Of a stretch of 64,000 nt of DNA, positions 36,793-49,238 are shown piece after piece. The notes beneath the pieces are model-generated. The model did no database searches. It worked only from the letters and a program-made list of their open reading frames with translations, and was not told where the DNA came from. How positions within the stretch are numbered: the stretch's first letter is position 1; each line of letters opens with the position of its first letter. The position numbers and the translations under genes are program-made. The DNA lies in contig NW_026515518.1 of the NCBI RefSeq assembly GCF_014898815.1, forward strand, positions 310,001-374,000, written 5' to 3'. This DNA is from Panonychus citri (Eukaryota; Arthropoda; Arachnida; Trombidiformes; Tetranychidae).

Positions 36793-39537
36793 ATGTTACA
36801 CTTGATTGACCGTTTTTCCCTTTGAATAGATATTTCATGTTCCAACGAAAAGTGACTTTAAAATCAAACTCTAACAAAAAAGTTCTTTTCTCAGATGATC
36901 ATGATAATCTTTTTGAAATTTCAAAGAAATTACTAAAATACCCTTTAGAAACTTTCCTGGTTGTTGTCCAATTTTTCCTTTAATTTCCTCGTAATCATCC
37001 CTCATTTTATTAAAAAAATATATTCATGATATTGATGAAATTTATTGAGCCAAAAATGATTCAATAGAAAAAAAATAAACTCTAATATTAGGCAACAACA
37101 ATAATAGAAATTTATATTTAATCTTATTGATAAGATGTGATTCTTATTCATTGAAATGTACCAACATCACGTATTAATCACATCTTCATCTAACATTATT
37201 ATCATCAGTTACAACAGTCACATACTTTTACCATTTATCATCATCTTCCTCCGACTATTTAACAAACTCCATCATAGTAACTGTATCTAATTACATGTCA
37301 GTGAACAAGATAAATTTGAATAAATAAGAATAAGATGAAAACAAGGATGAAGATGATTTTATAAACAGAATCGACTTCAGTATATCAACATCTCATTTAT
37401 ATGTAACTATGTCACTAATATTCATTTGAACGGTTTTTACATAATCGAGGTAAAAGTGAAAACAAAAATGCTACAATTTATATATATTATTACTTTGGAA
37501 ATGTGTCTTTGTATCAGGTGAACCTTTGGATCTTTTTAAATTTGTGTGTACACTTTTCATGAGACTGAATATAAACAGTGTGAGTATTGAAATCTTTTTA
37601 TATACTAATAGTATAAGAATGTAACCAGAATCAGAATGAGTAGGAAACCCATTGAAACTAAATGTAATACCGAAAATAATAACAACTCCAATTGAGATCC
37701 TGAATCCATAATGAATGGAAAAAAAGTAGATGAATAGATGAATGAATAATCATGATAATGATTCACACAAAATGGATTCAGAATCAGTATAAAATCTTGG
37801 ATTTGCTTCACATTATCTTTTGAATATCATCATGAAAATCATTTAAAGAGTTGAATTGAATTTTTATTTTTCCCTTAAAACCTCATAAAGATATTCAATG
37901 TTCATGTTACAAATCTTTCTGAGCAAATTCAATTAATCAATCCTGAAGTTCATCATTGATGTCGACTTATTTTTCATCGGTTTCCAAGCTAATTTGATTT
38001 AATTACTTGGTGAAAAACTGAGAGACATTCAGAGTGATGAACTTTTAAGAATCATGATAATCTTTCTGGACAAAGTGATTAAACATTCAGCTCATAAAAC
38101 TGTAATCATCATCATTTGCCTTGATTTCATTAATTCATCAGAAATTCTGTTCACAATTGAGATGAAAAAAAAATGTCAACTGTTATTTATCTTGACACAA
38201 ACACCCAAAGAAAACTTATCAAGCTGATCAGCTGATGGAATAAAATAAATATCAAAACAAAGCTCATGCTGTGATTTACTTTATTAGCTTTAGATTGTAA
38301 CAAATATTAGAATCCATCTAATAAATAATGTCGCTTTTTATTAGTAAGATTTTCTTGTTTATCAAATTTTCCCAAAAAACCAGTGATTAGTTAATTGTGG
38401 GAATGATGAAAAATTAATCATTTCGTTATTGAGCTTAGAAAACTTTCCCAATGTTATTAATACTTTTTTTTGTAATTTTTTAAAGTCATTTCAGTAATTT
38501 GAGACTCTGTTTACAAATTTTTCATGATTATCATTCAATTTTCAGAGTCTTAACTATTAATAATATATTAATAATCTGTAATTAATAATTGATAATATAA
38601 TTCTAGGAACGGTATCATTAATTTCATCCTCCTTGGTACATAATCAAAACTGATTAAGGTTTAAATTTTGAATTTTACATTCGTTAATATTAAAGTTGAT
38701 ACTGTTTTTTTATCAACAGGTAAAGCCATCAAAATAATCCCATGATGTTTATTCATGATAATGCAATTATATGAGGATAATGATGACGATGATTTAATCA
38801 AATTTAATATCGGTAATGAAAAAAAAAAGATCCAATATCAACTATATTTATATTAATAGGAACATAAAATTGTAAAGGAAACAGATCACATATGATTGAT
38901 GTTCAATTGTGATGATTTGTGTTCATGTTTCTGATTCTGAATTGTGATTAGATCTCAAATTTGTCTGGATTGGTTTTTATTACGAAATTGTCATGAACAA
39001 ACATTATAAAGAATGGGTGAAGATAAGGAAGAGAAGGAGGAAGATAAATTGAAAAGTGGAAGTGGTAAATCCAAAGTGGAGGGAAAAGTAATCATTTAAA
39101 ATTTGAGATGAATGAAAAAAAAAGAAATCGATATTAATAATATAAATTGTTTACCAAGATGCTTATCTTGTTGTTACCTTGTGATCAGAACTTTTATTAG
39201 TTGAGAAGGAGGAAGAACATGGCAACTATCGGTATTGTCATTCTGAATATTTCAATAACATTCACATCAATTGATCTCTTATTTTTTTTTTCCTTCGAAA
39301 TTGCTTCTTTTTTTATTTCCTCTTCTTTTTTTTTGAGACTTTAGAATTTCATTCTATTCATTTGATTCATCCCTCGGTGTATATAACATGATATTTTGGT
39401 CTTTTCCTCATGTTAACTTATTATTTTTGAAGTAAAACTATTTCAACTTCTCGAAGAGAATAAATTATTTCAAAAGAACTTTGTTCTAACTTGGGATTAC
39501 TATTCGTTGTGACTGTCAACAAAGGAAGAGAAGAAGA

Positions 39538-39540
<3 letters not shown>

Positions 39541-39588
<48 letters not shown>
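39541..39588 (+). repeat. (GA)n microsatellite
   Basis: About 48 bp of GA dinucleotide, 500 bp left of the putative transposon. Its orientation is opposite to most other CT tracts here. Confidence 0.95.
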
Positions 39589-39591
<3 letters not shown>

Positions 39592-40099
39592 AAGTGGATG
39601 AGGAAGGAGTAAAATGAAACATTATGTTTACCTAAAACTCATCGATCACTCGGTGAATTTTAATTAGATTTACAGTATTTTCAATATGTTAACTTTTACA
39701 ATTTGATTTTCTCATTCACTTTTATTCATTGAGAGTGGTTGAAGTTTCCGACCTCCTCATACCACCATCATGTTATCATGAAAATCTCCTGAGGCATGAA
39801 TACTATATATATATAAAAGAGACTCTTAATCCAGCTCATTGTTATTATACAAAATACGATGACAACTGATGATTACTAATTGTTCACTAACTCAAATTGC
39901 TTTCAATTGGATCACAAAGTCCTCATGATAAATGTTCACACTTATAACAAGTTATTGATTATCTTTTAATTTGATTCCATCTACAGGGGTGAACCGTGAG
40001 ACTTGAGCCAATTTCAGTAATTAATTTTTTCAATGTCAACTGTTTAGAATCAAACAATTCCCATGGTTTAAATGGTTATATTAATCAAAACTTACATTT

Positions 40100-40117
40100 C
40101 ACTGCCCAATCAACATT
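40100..40117 (+). repeat. Putative left terminal inverted repeat
   Basis: CACTGCCCAATCAACATT. Followed by subterminal GATTTTTTGATGATTTTTTG repeats at about 40132-40152. Confidence 0.55.
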
Positions 40118-40597
40118 GAAAATTTTAGGATGATTTTTTGATGATTTTTTGATGCAATTTTGAGTCAAAATAGAGATTCAAAAAATTATCACAAAACTTT
40201 GATGGAAAATTGTCATAATAATTAAGAAAGAAATTTTAATGACCGAATTAATTTTCTAAATAAGCTGAACAAATGAATTTTTGGTTTCTAATATTTATTA
40301 ACAATTGAATTGTTTTTTCATTTTAAGAAAAGATATTTTTCAAATTCAGAATTTTGTAATATGAAAGTAGAATTGTAAGAGATCAAATGAAATCGAGAGT
40401 AAAAATCGGAAAAGAGTAACAATATTTGGCGTCAGATAAGCAAAATGGTGAACAAATATAAATTTCAAGAGAATTCATGGTAAAATAGAATTTAAATCTT
40501 TCAGTAAGAATACTAGAGGGGAAATTTAGAGGGAAATTTGTACTGTTAACAGGAATTCTTGAACATTTGAGATTATTTTCTAGGATCTTTGTTTTCT

Positions 40598-40834
40598 TTA
40601 GTAAATGTTTTCGTTTTCAAATTCACAATCCATTGGTTCTTCATCTAGAATGAAATCCATTCTTTCTTGTTGAACTTGATCAACTTCCTCAACTTCCATT
40701 TTTTCATATTGTGGATCATAATCCATTGGAATTGTATCATGTTGATTTTCTTGGGCTTTTGATTCCTGCAAAGATTGATTTTCTATTGCGCTGATAGTTA
40801 CGGCGATGAAAACAGTAAAGGAGCTTTTTTCCAT
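40598..40834 (-). CDS. Small acidic ORF inside the putative transposon
   Basis: 78 residues from an ATG at 40832-40834 to TAA. Rich in Glu, Asp and Gln, with a repeated DYDPQYEKMEVEEVDQ-like style and an EEPMDCEFENEN tail. No family is recognised. It has no clear splice sites, lies between the left terminal repeat and the transposase, and shares the transposase strand, so it could be an acidic accessory peptide, a remnant exon or chance. Confidence 0.35.
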   Translation of the reverse strand: MEKSSFTVFIAVTISAIENQSLQESKAQENQHDTIPMDYDPQYEKMEVEEVDQVQQERMDFILDEEPMDCEFENENIY

Positions 40835-41217
40835 TACTGTTGATTGGGATGAAAAGAATAAAAATTAGCTTATTGAAGCGCAAACGGAGAAAAATGGAAT
40901 TGTGTTGATGTAGAATTTTTCTGAACTTACTTTTGATGAAAATGATTATTTTCCAAATTCGATTGATATAATTTGGTGATCACAAATGTTTAAAAATTCA
41001 CAATTAATTAAAAAAATTACTATTCACGAATTTAATCACTAATTGATTAATAATAATAATTTGATGAAATTTTTGTTGAATCGCTTTCTGGTCAACGAAA
41101 AAAAAGCTAATTATTGATTCATTTCCTGTCCCATGTTAGAAAATTTGAAAACAGCTGTTTGGCGCTATTTACATTGTTTACCATATTAAATTTTCTGGAA
41201 ATTTTTCATTAGAGAGA

Positions 41218-43617
41218 TTATTTATTCCAAAGAAATTGATCAATTATATGATCTTTGTAGCGAGGGTGAAAATTAGAGCTCTTGACATAAACGACTTTAG
41301 ATAAAACTTCATCCATTGAGACGCAGTGATCACTACGAAGAGATTTTTCGACCGTGTGAATATTTTCCAGTGGAAAAGAAAAGAATCCTGTTGATCCAGT
41401 GAATTCGATCGTTATTGATTTCACTATGAATTTAGTGCATATGAAGTAAAATTTATCACGATGTTCACAAATCACGTCAATTTGGTAATAATTTCCATCT
41501 CTTCCTTTGATTTTAGAATCGTCTCTCTTTTTCATTTGGCAATAGGAGTCACATGAAAATCTCTTTCCATTACACTTAACAGATTTATAAAATTTTACGT
41601 TTGAAAGAGAGACTTCATCATGGAGAATTGAAAGGGATAAAATTTCCAACGTTTCTGTCTTTCGGTCAAGGTGCAGGTTTCGTTCATTTATACTGAGAAC
41701 TTTATCTTTATCGCTTGAACATCCAAAGTACTTTTTCTCTGTTTGTGTCAAATTCCATTCTTTTAGATGAGTGGCTTTGTATTCTTTATATCTAAAGTCA
41801 CTCATGAAGAAACGCACTAATGAAGGTCCAATATGAATATAACGATGAACTTTTTCTTTCACAATGCCCATATAATCCTCCAAAGGGTATGATGACATAT
41901 TTGAATTCGGGCCTAAATTTTCTAAAGAATCAGAAAGATGCGTGAGAATGTGAAGGTTGTATGACATGTAAGATGGCCCAAAATACTTTTCACATCCAGA
42001 CTGAAACTCTTGGACAAGATTCTTTATCTCTGAACAATTAGTTGTTGTTGAATTTCCAATATGAGCCAAATAGTACACACGAGACAAAACCATAAAGTGT
42101 TTTATAATAGGAGATTTTATTAATCCTTTGGTTGTTGCGAAGAAAAAATAATTGAGAAATGAATCCCATTCACAACTCTTCCAAAACTTCAACTGATCGA
42201 GGCCTCTCGGAATCCTTGTCAACTCAGTGGGTACTTTGATGGCTAACAAACGAGAACTTAACTCTTTCAGTAGAATTTGTTTGTTGATTAAATTCTCTAA
42301 TAAAGAGGAAGGGTTTCCATTCACAAAGGCTTTCATCATAAGGTTTCGAAAAACACCCAGAGTCATACAATGCATTGGCTCCACCAATGTTCCATTCACA
42401 ATATCAAAATCAGGTACACGAAGCAAGGGGGAAATTCCATTTAGGCCACGAAAACGAGGATAACTTTCATAAAGTTGTGTGATTGGAATATTATTTTCTT
42501 CAAGGATATTTGAGAATTGAATAAAATCTTCTTTCTTTCTTCTTAAGTTTTCTACTTGTTCTTGAGAAATATTTGGAAACATTCTGGCCCCTTGAACTGT
42601 TGAAGCTTGCACCAAGCACCAGTCACATCCATTGAGGTGATTGAATTGCTTAACGTTTCGGAGGTAAGCTCGCATAGGAGCATCGGCAATTAAACCAATT
42701 AGATGGAAAGTCGCGAACAGATTTGAATTCAATTCAATTGGGTTGGAAGAAATTTCCAGTAGCTCTGAGCAAATTGGATCCAGGAAAGATTCAACTTTCG
42801 GTTTAATCTTACCAACAAATAGTCCCACCATGAAAAAGAACTTTTTCCTCATCTCCGGTTTCATTTCATTGATAGTTAAAAAAACTGGAAATATCCTTTC
42901 AGAAGAGCTTTTACCAGCAGCCACTTCATCAGCATGAAGTGTAAGCGTGAATTTTTTCCGATTCAGTGGAAGATCAGGCTGTTTTATTTTATTTGCAAGA
43001 GCTGAATTACTGACATCAGGCCTTGACTCCTCAGTGATCCAACAATCATCAGCGATACTTGGAAAGATAGATTTTATTTGACTTTTGAATGGAATATGTA
43101 AGAAATACTTTCCCGGAGCCATAACAGCAGGAAAAAGATTTTGATCACAATTGAAAAAGCCATAATTTTGAGGTTCCCCTATGAATGGACCATGTGGATG
43201 ATTGTTGTTACATATAATGTATACATGGACAATTGTGAATTTTGCTTTTTTCATCCAATTGTGTCTCAAACTTGGAAATCTCCTCGGATTTTGTACAAAA
43301 CGTTCATGTAAACTTCGAAAAAGAAAAAGAACTTTTTCCGATGCACTTAGCGTAAGACCAACTTGAGTGATGAGCGCGTCGAACAAAATTTCACAATATT
43401 GAGTCCATTGTGGCTCGATGTATAGTTGATCATGTAGCGATGAAACACAAGATTCGCGATCACTAGAAAAGGACATTATTTCTACATTGTCTATTTCCGA
43501 AAATGATGATGAACTATTTTCACTGAAATTGACTTCCGGTAAATTGTACAAATATTGGGCTTGAGATCTTAATCTCGCGGCCCGCTGGTTTCGATAAATA
43601 CTTCGCAAAGAGCTCAT
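41218..43617 (-). CDS. CACTA/EnSpm-type (TNP2-like) transposase
   Basis: Single exon of 799 codons with no internal stop. The order of conserved stretches matches TNP2-type DDE transposases: LTLHADEVAAGKSSSERIFP followed by VFLTINEMKPEMRKKF (the D[G/E]...WPV...IN-LP block), LFVGKIKPKVESFLDPICSEL, then IADAPMRAYLRNVKQF with NGCDWC (second acidic residue plus Cys pair), GTLVEPMHCMTLGVFRNLM, and YPLEDYMGIVKEKVHRYIH near the end. The N-terminus is basic (YRNQRAARLRSQ). The first two catalytic acids are probably in the HADE and ADAP motifs; the third is not assigned with confidence. ATG at 43615-43617. The divergent gap to the first BEN-like gene is about 300 bp and could be a shared promoter. The ORF is intact, unlike one of its partners. 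Confidence 0.8.
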   Translation of the reverse strand: MSSLRSIYRNQRAARLRSQAQYLYNLPEVNFSENSSSSFSEIDNVEIMSFSSDRESCVSSLHDQLYIEPQWTQYCEILFDALITQVGLTLSASEKVLFLFRSLHERFVQNPRRFPSLRHNWMKKAKFTIVHVYIICNNNHPHGPFIGEPQNYGFFNCDQNLFPAVMAPGKYFLHIPFKSQIKSIFPSIADDCWITEESRPDVSNSALANKIKQPDLPLNRKKFTLTLHADEVAAGKSSSERIFPVFLTINEMKPEMRKKFFFMVGLFVGKIKPKVESFLDPICSELLEISSNPIELNSNLFATFHLIGLIADAPMRAYLRNVKQFNHLNGCDWCLVQASTVQGARMFPNISQEQVENLRRKKEDFIQFSNILEENNIPITQLYESYPRFRGLNGISPLLRVPDFDIVNGTLVEPMHCMTLGVFRNLMMKAFVNGNPSSLLENLINKQILLKELSSRLLAIKVPTELTRIPRGLDQLKFWKSCEWDSFLNYFFFATTKGLIKSPIIKHFMVLSRVYYLAHIGNSTTTNCSEIKNLVQEFQSGCEKYFGPSYMSYNLHILTHLSDSLENLGPNSNMSSYPLEDYMGIVKEKVHRYIHIGPSLVRFFMSDFRYKEYKATHLKEWNLTQTEKKYFGCSSDKDKVLSINERNLHLDRKTETLEILSLSILHDEVSLSNVKFYKSVKCNGKRFSCDSYCQMKKRDDSKIKGRDGNYYQIDVICEHRDKFYFICTKFIVKSITIEFTGSTGFFSFPLENIHTVEKSLRSDHCVSMDEVLSKVVYVKSSNFHPRYKDHIIDQFLWNK

Positions 43618-43917
43618 CTCAAATTAAATAGAATTATTTCAATTTGAAAGAGAAAACTAATTAATCACTAATTAAATATTTGATTAAAATTTAGAAATTA
43701 AATGTAAACAAATCTTTAAATTCTAAATAGAAAATTAAACACGTTGTTCTTTTGTTTCCATGGTTACCCTTTCTCTTAGCAACAAGAAGAAAATCAACCA
43801 ATCAGAATTGAGAGAACAAAATTTGTTCTCTTAATCTGATTTCCTTTTTTGATAAGAATAAATTGTTATTTAGACGCTTTTTACTCTGTCTGTTTTTCTT
43901 TTTTGTGGTTCCTTTTT

Positions 43918-46186
43918 ATGGAAAATAAATCAATTAGAAAGTCTTATTCTTTTAAAGTGGTTAAATCCTCGCGTTCAAAAGTGAAAAGTAATTTCATAAA
44001 TAACCAAACAACCTTAATCGGTTCATATATGAAGTTAAAAATGAATGAAAAACTCGTTGCCGTTCTTGTCCGTCTCAAGCAACGGAATAATTGTGAAAAA
44101 ACGATTGCTATTTGTTTTAAAGTTGATGATAATCAAATTCCTCAACGAGTACAGTCTAAAAATTTGGATGCCACAAATTTGGTTAAAGTTTCAATTCCTG
44201 GATGTAAGCCTTTTACATCAATGGTGGTGGTGATTGCAGGTAAGTCATTGAATAGACCCAATTTTTTTTCTCTAAACTAATGATTTTTTTCTCATTAATC
44301 ATAATAACAGATGATTCAAAGGATCTTTATGACAACTATAAGGCCTTCATTGCCACCATTGAAACTTTGCCACTAAAAAATTACGACAAATCTTTGATTG
44401 AATGGATCGTTTTTGAAGACATAAAACTTTTTCCAGTTGAAAAAAGATCTTGGCCTCTCGTCCTTTCTGAGGATTTTGATCAAATTCGCTCGAAAGTGGA
44501 TAGTTTGGCTAGAAAAAGTTCTCCTTACACAACACGTTCTAAAAAGGCCGCGGAAACTATTCCAAAAAGTGGACCAGTTGCCTCAACATCTAGTGCGGTG
44601 GTTACAGTAGATTTGAGTAATGATGCTCATGCAACTGGTGCCAAAGAAGCTAACACGACTAAAGATGGAGAAAGAAAAAAATCTTCCGAGAATAGAATTC
44701 AACCTGTTGATCTTGGTCAATTAAGTGAATTAGCTGGAAAAATTATTTCTTCCAATGTTAAAGCGTTTGCTTTAGAATGTGTTAAAGTTCTGACATCTAT
44801 TTGTAAACAAAGTGAACCATCAGATGATCTACCTCAAGCTGGATTTCCTTTGACAGCAGGAGATGTATTTACAAAAATAAGAATTATACCAGAAAAAGAT
44901 AAAACTTTTGAAAAAGGTGAATTCACCTACTTAGAAGGAACTCTACCTCTACTGACCAAAAAGTACAAACAAGCAATGGCAACAAGAAGCAGAGCGTCTA
45001 AATATAATCATGAACCTCTGAGAGTTTTGAAAAAAATCATTGTCAATTGTTTTCCGAAACATTGGCTTATCAAGACAACTCTACGTGGAAATGGAGAAAA
45101 TAATTCGTTAGTATCTATTTGGAACTGGAGTCATCCTCTAAGCAATCCGTGTGATGGATTTTATACTGCTGGACTTGGTGAACAAAGAGTGAGAGCTCTC
45201 TATGGTAAGTCTGAATTCTACCTTTAGTAATTTTGAATTTTAATTAATTCCAATTTTTAAATAAAAAAGATCACGTGATTCGCTGTTGTAGAAAATCTTC
45301 ATACGACAAATCTATTGAAAGACTTATGGCTGATGGAGTTTCAAAAGCTATTCATTATGCACGAACTTTACATACAAAAAAGAAAAATGAAAGTTCAGAT
45401 GATTCAGAATATGATGACGATTATATTCCCGATTATTTACAAGAAGATGAAGAGCAAATTCAAGTTGACGACTTTCTCGAACTTGTGAGCGAAACTTCTC
45501 AAGGCCGAAGTAAAGCTGGAGAAAAGAAACTAGTTCCTGAATTGAGTCTAAGTGTAGACAATGAACATATTTATGAAAACTCAGAAAGTCAAGAAAATTC
45601 TCCAGTTCGAGATTATGATTCTACAGATGAGCCGATTAAAAATTATTTCATAAGCCCTGGTAGAGACCATGGATTAGATCTTCCTGATGATACTGTTGTT
45701 GCTGCTCTTGAGCAAAAAGAAAAAGAAAAGATCAACAATGAAACTGGAAAATCAGGAAAGGCCCCATCTGAAGTCACTCTGGCTCAAGAAGAAGATACTG
45801 TTGGACATGAAAGTGTAGTTGAGGACGAGGATAATATTCCACAGTTAACTGAAGAAGTCGAAAATCAATGCGAAAACAATGAAGATAAAAATGAAGATAT
45901 TATTCCATCTTATTCTTCCGTTTCAGCAGAAAAACAATCAGACCAGGAGACTGGAATAATTTCTGATTCTTCTAAAGAAATCAATGAAAAGATTCCAATT
46001 CTCGGAGACAATATATTAGTTCATCAAGGTATCAAAAGTCCTAAAACAGGAAACGTAACAACTTTAATCGAACGACTAGAAGATAATCAAGATGAACATC
46101 CTGATTCACCATTAAATGAAACGGCGACTGAAAGTGGACCAGACTCTGTGAATGATTCTGGTCTAGGAATAAATGTAAGTTCATAA
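43918..46186 (+). CDS. BEN-like accessory protein A of the putative transposon
   Basis: Spliced gene: 43918-44239, 44311-45204 and 45270-46186 (introns 71 and 65 bp, phase 1), encoding 710 residues. The N-terminal part is basic. A central module (about 330-430) reads YLEGTLPLLTKKYKQAM, then LRVLKKIIVNCFPKHWLIKT, then LGEQRVRALYDHVIRCC; the pattern of a helix with L-x-x-x-FP, then T-x-x-G, a gap, and a final V-x-A-x-x-x-x-V helix resembles BEN DNA-binding domains. The rest is a long acidic, probably disordered tail (DDSEYDDDYIPDYLQEDEE). The reading ends at TAA 46184-46186, but the same frame stays open to 46624. Its sister gene B follows directly. Function (element-end binding or chromatin targeting) is inferred. 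Confidence 0.6.
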
Positions 46187-46624
46187 GGAACTTTTGAACG
46201 TAAAAGAAAACAAAGAACCATTTCTAGTTACTATAGCCCAGCGAAAAAGGCCAAAGCCTCATCTGAAATCATGCAGCCTTCCACATCAACGCCTTTGGCC
46301 AGTTCACCGAGTAAGTCAGCCTGTGCACTTACCATCTCTAAAAAATCCGGAGAAAAAATTCCAGCAACACCTATAATGAGCTCAGCAGGGGATGTAATTG
46401 GCTATCAAGTAAAAGGTCGATTGAATTTTGATGACGATTCTTCAGAAGATTATCCTGCAACACAACCACAAAATCTTAATAAGCTCTACATGAAAGAATC
46501 TGCTGCTATACAAACTCGTAAAGAAGCTGCTGAAGCTGGAATGAATGTAGACGATTATATTCAACTTCAGAAAATTCTTGCAAGGAATCCTAAAAGTAAG
46601 GGAATTCTTTCTAGAAAAATCTAA
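46187..46624 (+). pseudogene. In-frame continuation of gene A after a stop codon
   Basis: 145 codons open in exactly the frame of gene A, starting GTFERKRKQRTISSYYSPAK and ending ILSRKI before TAA. The basic stretch and SYYSPAKKAK look like a nuclear-localisation tail, and the acidic patch DDDSSEDYP matches gene A composition. This suggests that an originally longer protein was cut by a nonsense change at 46184, or that the stop is read through. A splice at GTAAGT (46175) finds no acceptor that keeps the frame. Confidence 0.5.
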
Positions 46625-47086
46625 TTCCAATTGAAGCCGAATGGCTTATTATTTTCCCATCAATTTGAAATTTATTATTTACTCATTTTTTTCTGAAATT
46701 CTATTCGATGAAATGTTTTCTACATATCAAAATCACTGTGCAATTCAAAGCTTTTAATCCAATCAGAAAGACAGTTGATTGCAATCAATTTGCCAAAGTT
46801 TTAATTGCAATGACAATTTGAAAACATTTTATCTATTTACACAATGTACCAATCAAATTTAATCTACTTACCTTTCTACAAAAAAACAGTTTCATCTTCC
46901 AATCCAATTGAAGAAGATTTTTTTTCCACAATTTTTTCCACTAACAATTTTTTGCTCAATCTCACAAATTATTTTCTAGAATAAATTCTTTTGCAAATTC
47001 ACATTTCCGTTTCTTGTTTCACAATCTATTTAAAAGCTCCTGTATGAGTAAGTTTAGTTTTATTCCAGTTTTTCAACTCTTTCACT

Positions 47087-49004
47087 ATGTATCGTTGTGG
47101 TAAAAGTGTTTCTAAATCTTCAAACTCAGTTCTAAACCGAGGAAGAATCTCAAGAAAAAGTTCTACTTATCCTCACTCTTCTAGAAAAGATTCTGACTCT
47201 CTTTTGTTTGATTCTAAATCGCGGACAAACAAAAATCAGATCAAAAAACATCTAATTCTTTACATGAACCCAGATTGAACTCTTCTAAAGATCATCTTTG
47301 TGCAACAAAGTCAACGAAAAACAGTAGTGTTTTGGAAATAATTCCAGCCCATCGTGAATTGAATCTAACTGATAAAAATGTAAAGGGAAAAGTTCTTGTG
47401 ATTTTTCTCCCATATATTACAAACACGAGACGAAAGTACATCAAACAGCCTTTTCTTATTAATGTGAATGTGACAAAGTTCCATGAATTTGGGTTTAAAG
47501 TTCCTTTTACATGTTATTTCGATGAAGTTAAGAATCAATTTCAAGTTAAATTTGGTGACTATCCACTTAATGGTCAAATTATTGCAAGCTCTGGTAAGAT
47601 ATTTTAGTAAAATGAATTCATTCAAGAATATTAATTAATTCCTTTTGGCTTACAGAAAATCCCTCTTCTTTAAAAGTTAACCTTCAAGAAAACATGGATG
47701 CTAACCCCTTTTGGAAAGATTGTTTACCAATGATTGGAAATTTACACTTTTCTTTCAAGATTAAACATAGCCCATTAGCTGATTCTCGAGAAACTCCTGA
47801 TAGCCTCATGTTAAGTGAGAGAGGATTTGAAAGATTAGTTGAAACGTTTCAAAGCTTGAATGACAATTCGCAAGATGATGTTAGTTTCAACAAGAATAAA
47901 GTACGAAAAGAAACAGTTCGGAAAAGAGTGGCAAAGAATTCTGAAGAAAGTTCCAATTCCAAATTTCAGAATGAAGTAGTTATCGAGGTGGAGCCAGAAA
48001 ATTTGAAAAGTGTACATCTCCAGATAAAAGATCAAAAAAAGATCTTATTCTTCAACTTGCAATCAAGAAAGATAAACTATGTGAAAGGAAAAAGTTTCTC
48101 CATAACATTGATATGAACTCAATTACCTTAACTGATTTAATAGATTTTGTAAGTGATTTATATCTGATTCAATGTGAAAACATTCAAACAGAAGAATTTA
48201 CCTCCAAGAAAGTTCCTAAGGATGACAAAACTGCAAAAGACAGTAAAAAGAATCGCGTTTATGTTGAAGGTCTGGTCCCTTTTGAAAAAGATCGCTACGA
48301 AAACTTCATGAGACTCAAGAGAAATAAATCCACTTCTGTTGCCTATTACATGGTGAGAAAGCTCTTCCCAAAAAAGTATTGGTTCAACATCACGCTTGGC
48401 AAAAAGAATTATGAAATGAGTGAAATGAATGAGATGCTAGACCAAAAACATGGTTTCGATGGTAAGATGCCACTTGTTTTCATCTTGGGGTTTAAAGACC
48501 CATTAGATGAGCCATTATTTGGTAAATTCAGTTTGGAATTAGGCCTTGATAGAGTTCAAGCCTTGATTGGTAAGTTTTTTCACGTATTTTAAAGAATAAA
48601 ATTAATAGAAAAACATCATTTTCCAATGATTAGATCATATTTTTAGACTTTCGAATAAAATGGAATATGATGAAATTCAAGAGAATAAAGTTCGTGAACG
48701 GCTACGGAAAGAGATTTATCAAAGAAATAAAGAGGAAATGCAAGAAAACTTGCTTCTAGATATGTTTCCAGGAGAAGGAGAAACAGATCCAATTCTAAAA
48801 AGCACCCCGGATGAAACGATAATGGAATTTGATGATTTGTTTAACGAAAAAGATTCTTTTCTCGGTGATAATGATAATTATCAACATGATTCAAATCTTT
48901 TAGATAATGATCATTCTCAATTGCAACAATTCAAAGACAATGAATTTCCTGAAACAGGAAAATCAATGGATTCTAATGTTTGGAATGTAAATGCTTTCCT
49001 TTAA
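47087..49004 (+). pseudogene. BEN-like accessory gene B, frameshifted
   Basis: Paralogue of gene A with the same architecture: splice junctions at 47593/47656 and 48569/48634, both phase 1 and at positions equivalent to those of gene A. The BEN-like module reads VYVEGLVPFEKDRYENFMRL, YMVRKLFPKKYWFNITLGKK, then LDRVQALIDHIFRLSNK. The acidic tail ends at TAA 49002-49004. Two frame changes break it: between about 47220 and 47278 (the ATG frame ends at 47278 while the downstream frame opens at about 47218), and near 48030-48040 at a seven-A run, after which the frame DLILQLAIKKDKL takes over from QLKDQKK-like sequence. It is either decayed or affected by homopolymer errors in the assembly. Confidence 0.6.
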
Positions 49005-49238
49005 ATTAATCCTAATTGAAAATATAATCTTGCAAATAAATTCTATTCTTGAAGACAAAAAATTTGATTTTTGAAACCATTTCTCTCTATTTGAATTTCC
49101 TTTCTAAACATAATTTTCTCAAATTTTATGACAGAAAATTGACTGTTTAAGATGGAAAAATTAATCAAAAATCAACAGATTCAAATTTGAATCTTTTTGT
49201 CACACTCGGTATTTTTAAAGACTCAGTTTTGAATCCCT

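Larger units (their letters stand above)
26427..40099. other. Gene-poor region (13.7 kb)
   Basis: AT-rich sequence without a supportable gene, RNA gene or transposon ORF. Up to about 28 kb it resembles ordinary flank (TTAATTG words; CDC20 3' UTR first). From 28.3 kb on it is rich in ATC/GAT runs, TCATGATAA words, AGAACTTTTTT words and CT/GA microsatellites, including a short GA run at 33646-33662. The listed open frames are translations of simple repeats. It could be regulatory DNA of a gene outside the window. Confidence 0.6.

Noticed and set aside
46175..46228. A 54 bp intron removing the stop in gene A
   Set aside because: A GTAAGT donor and a TTTCTAG acceptor exist, but the joined frame reaches a stop after two codons.
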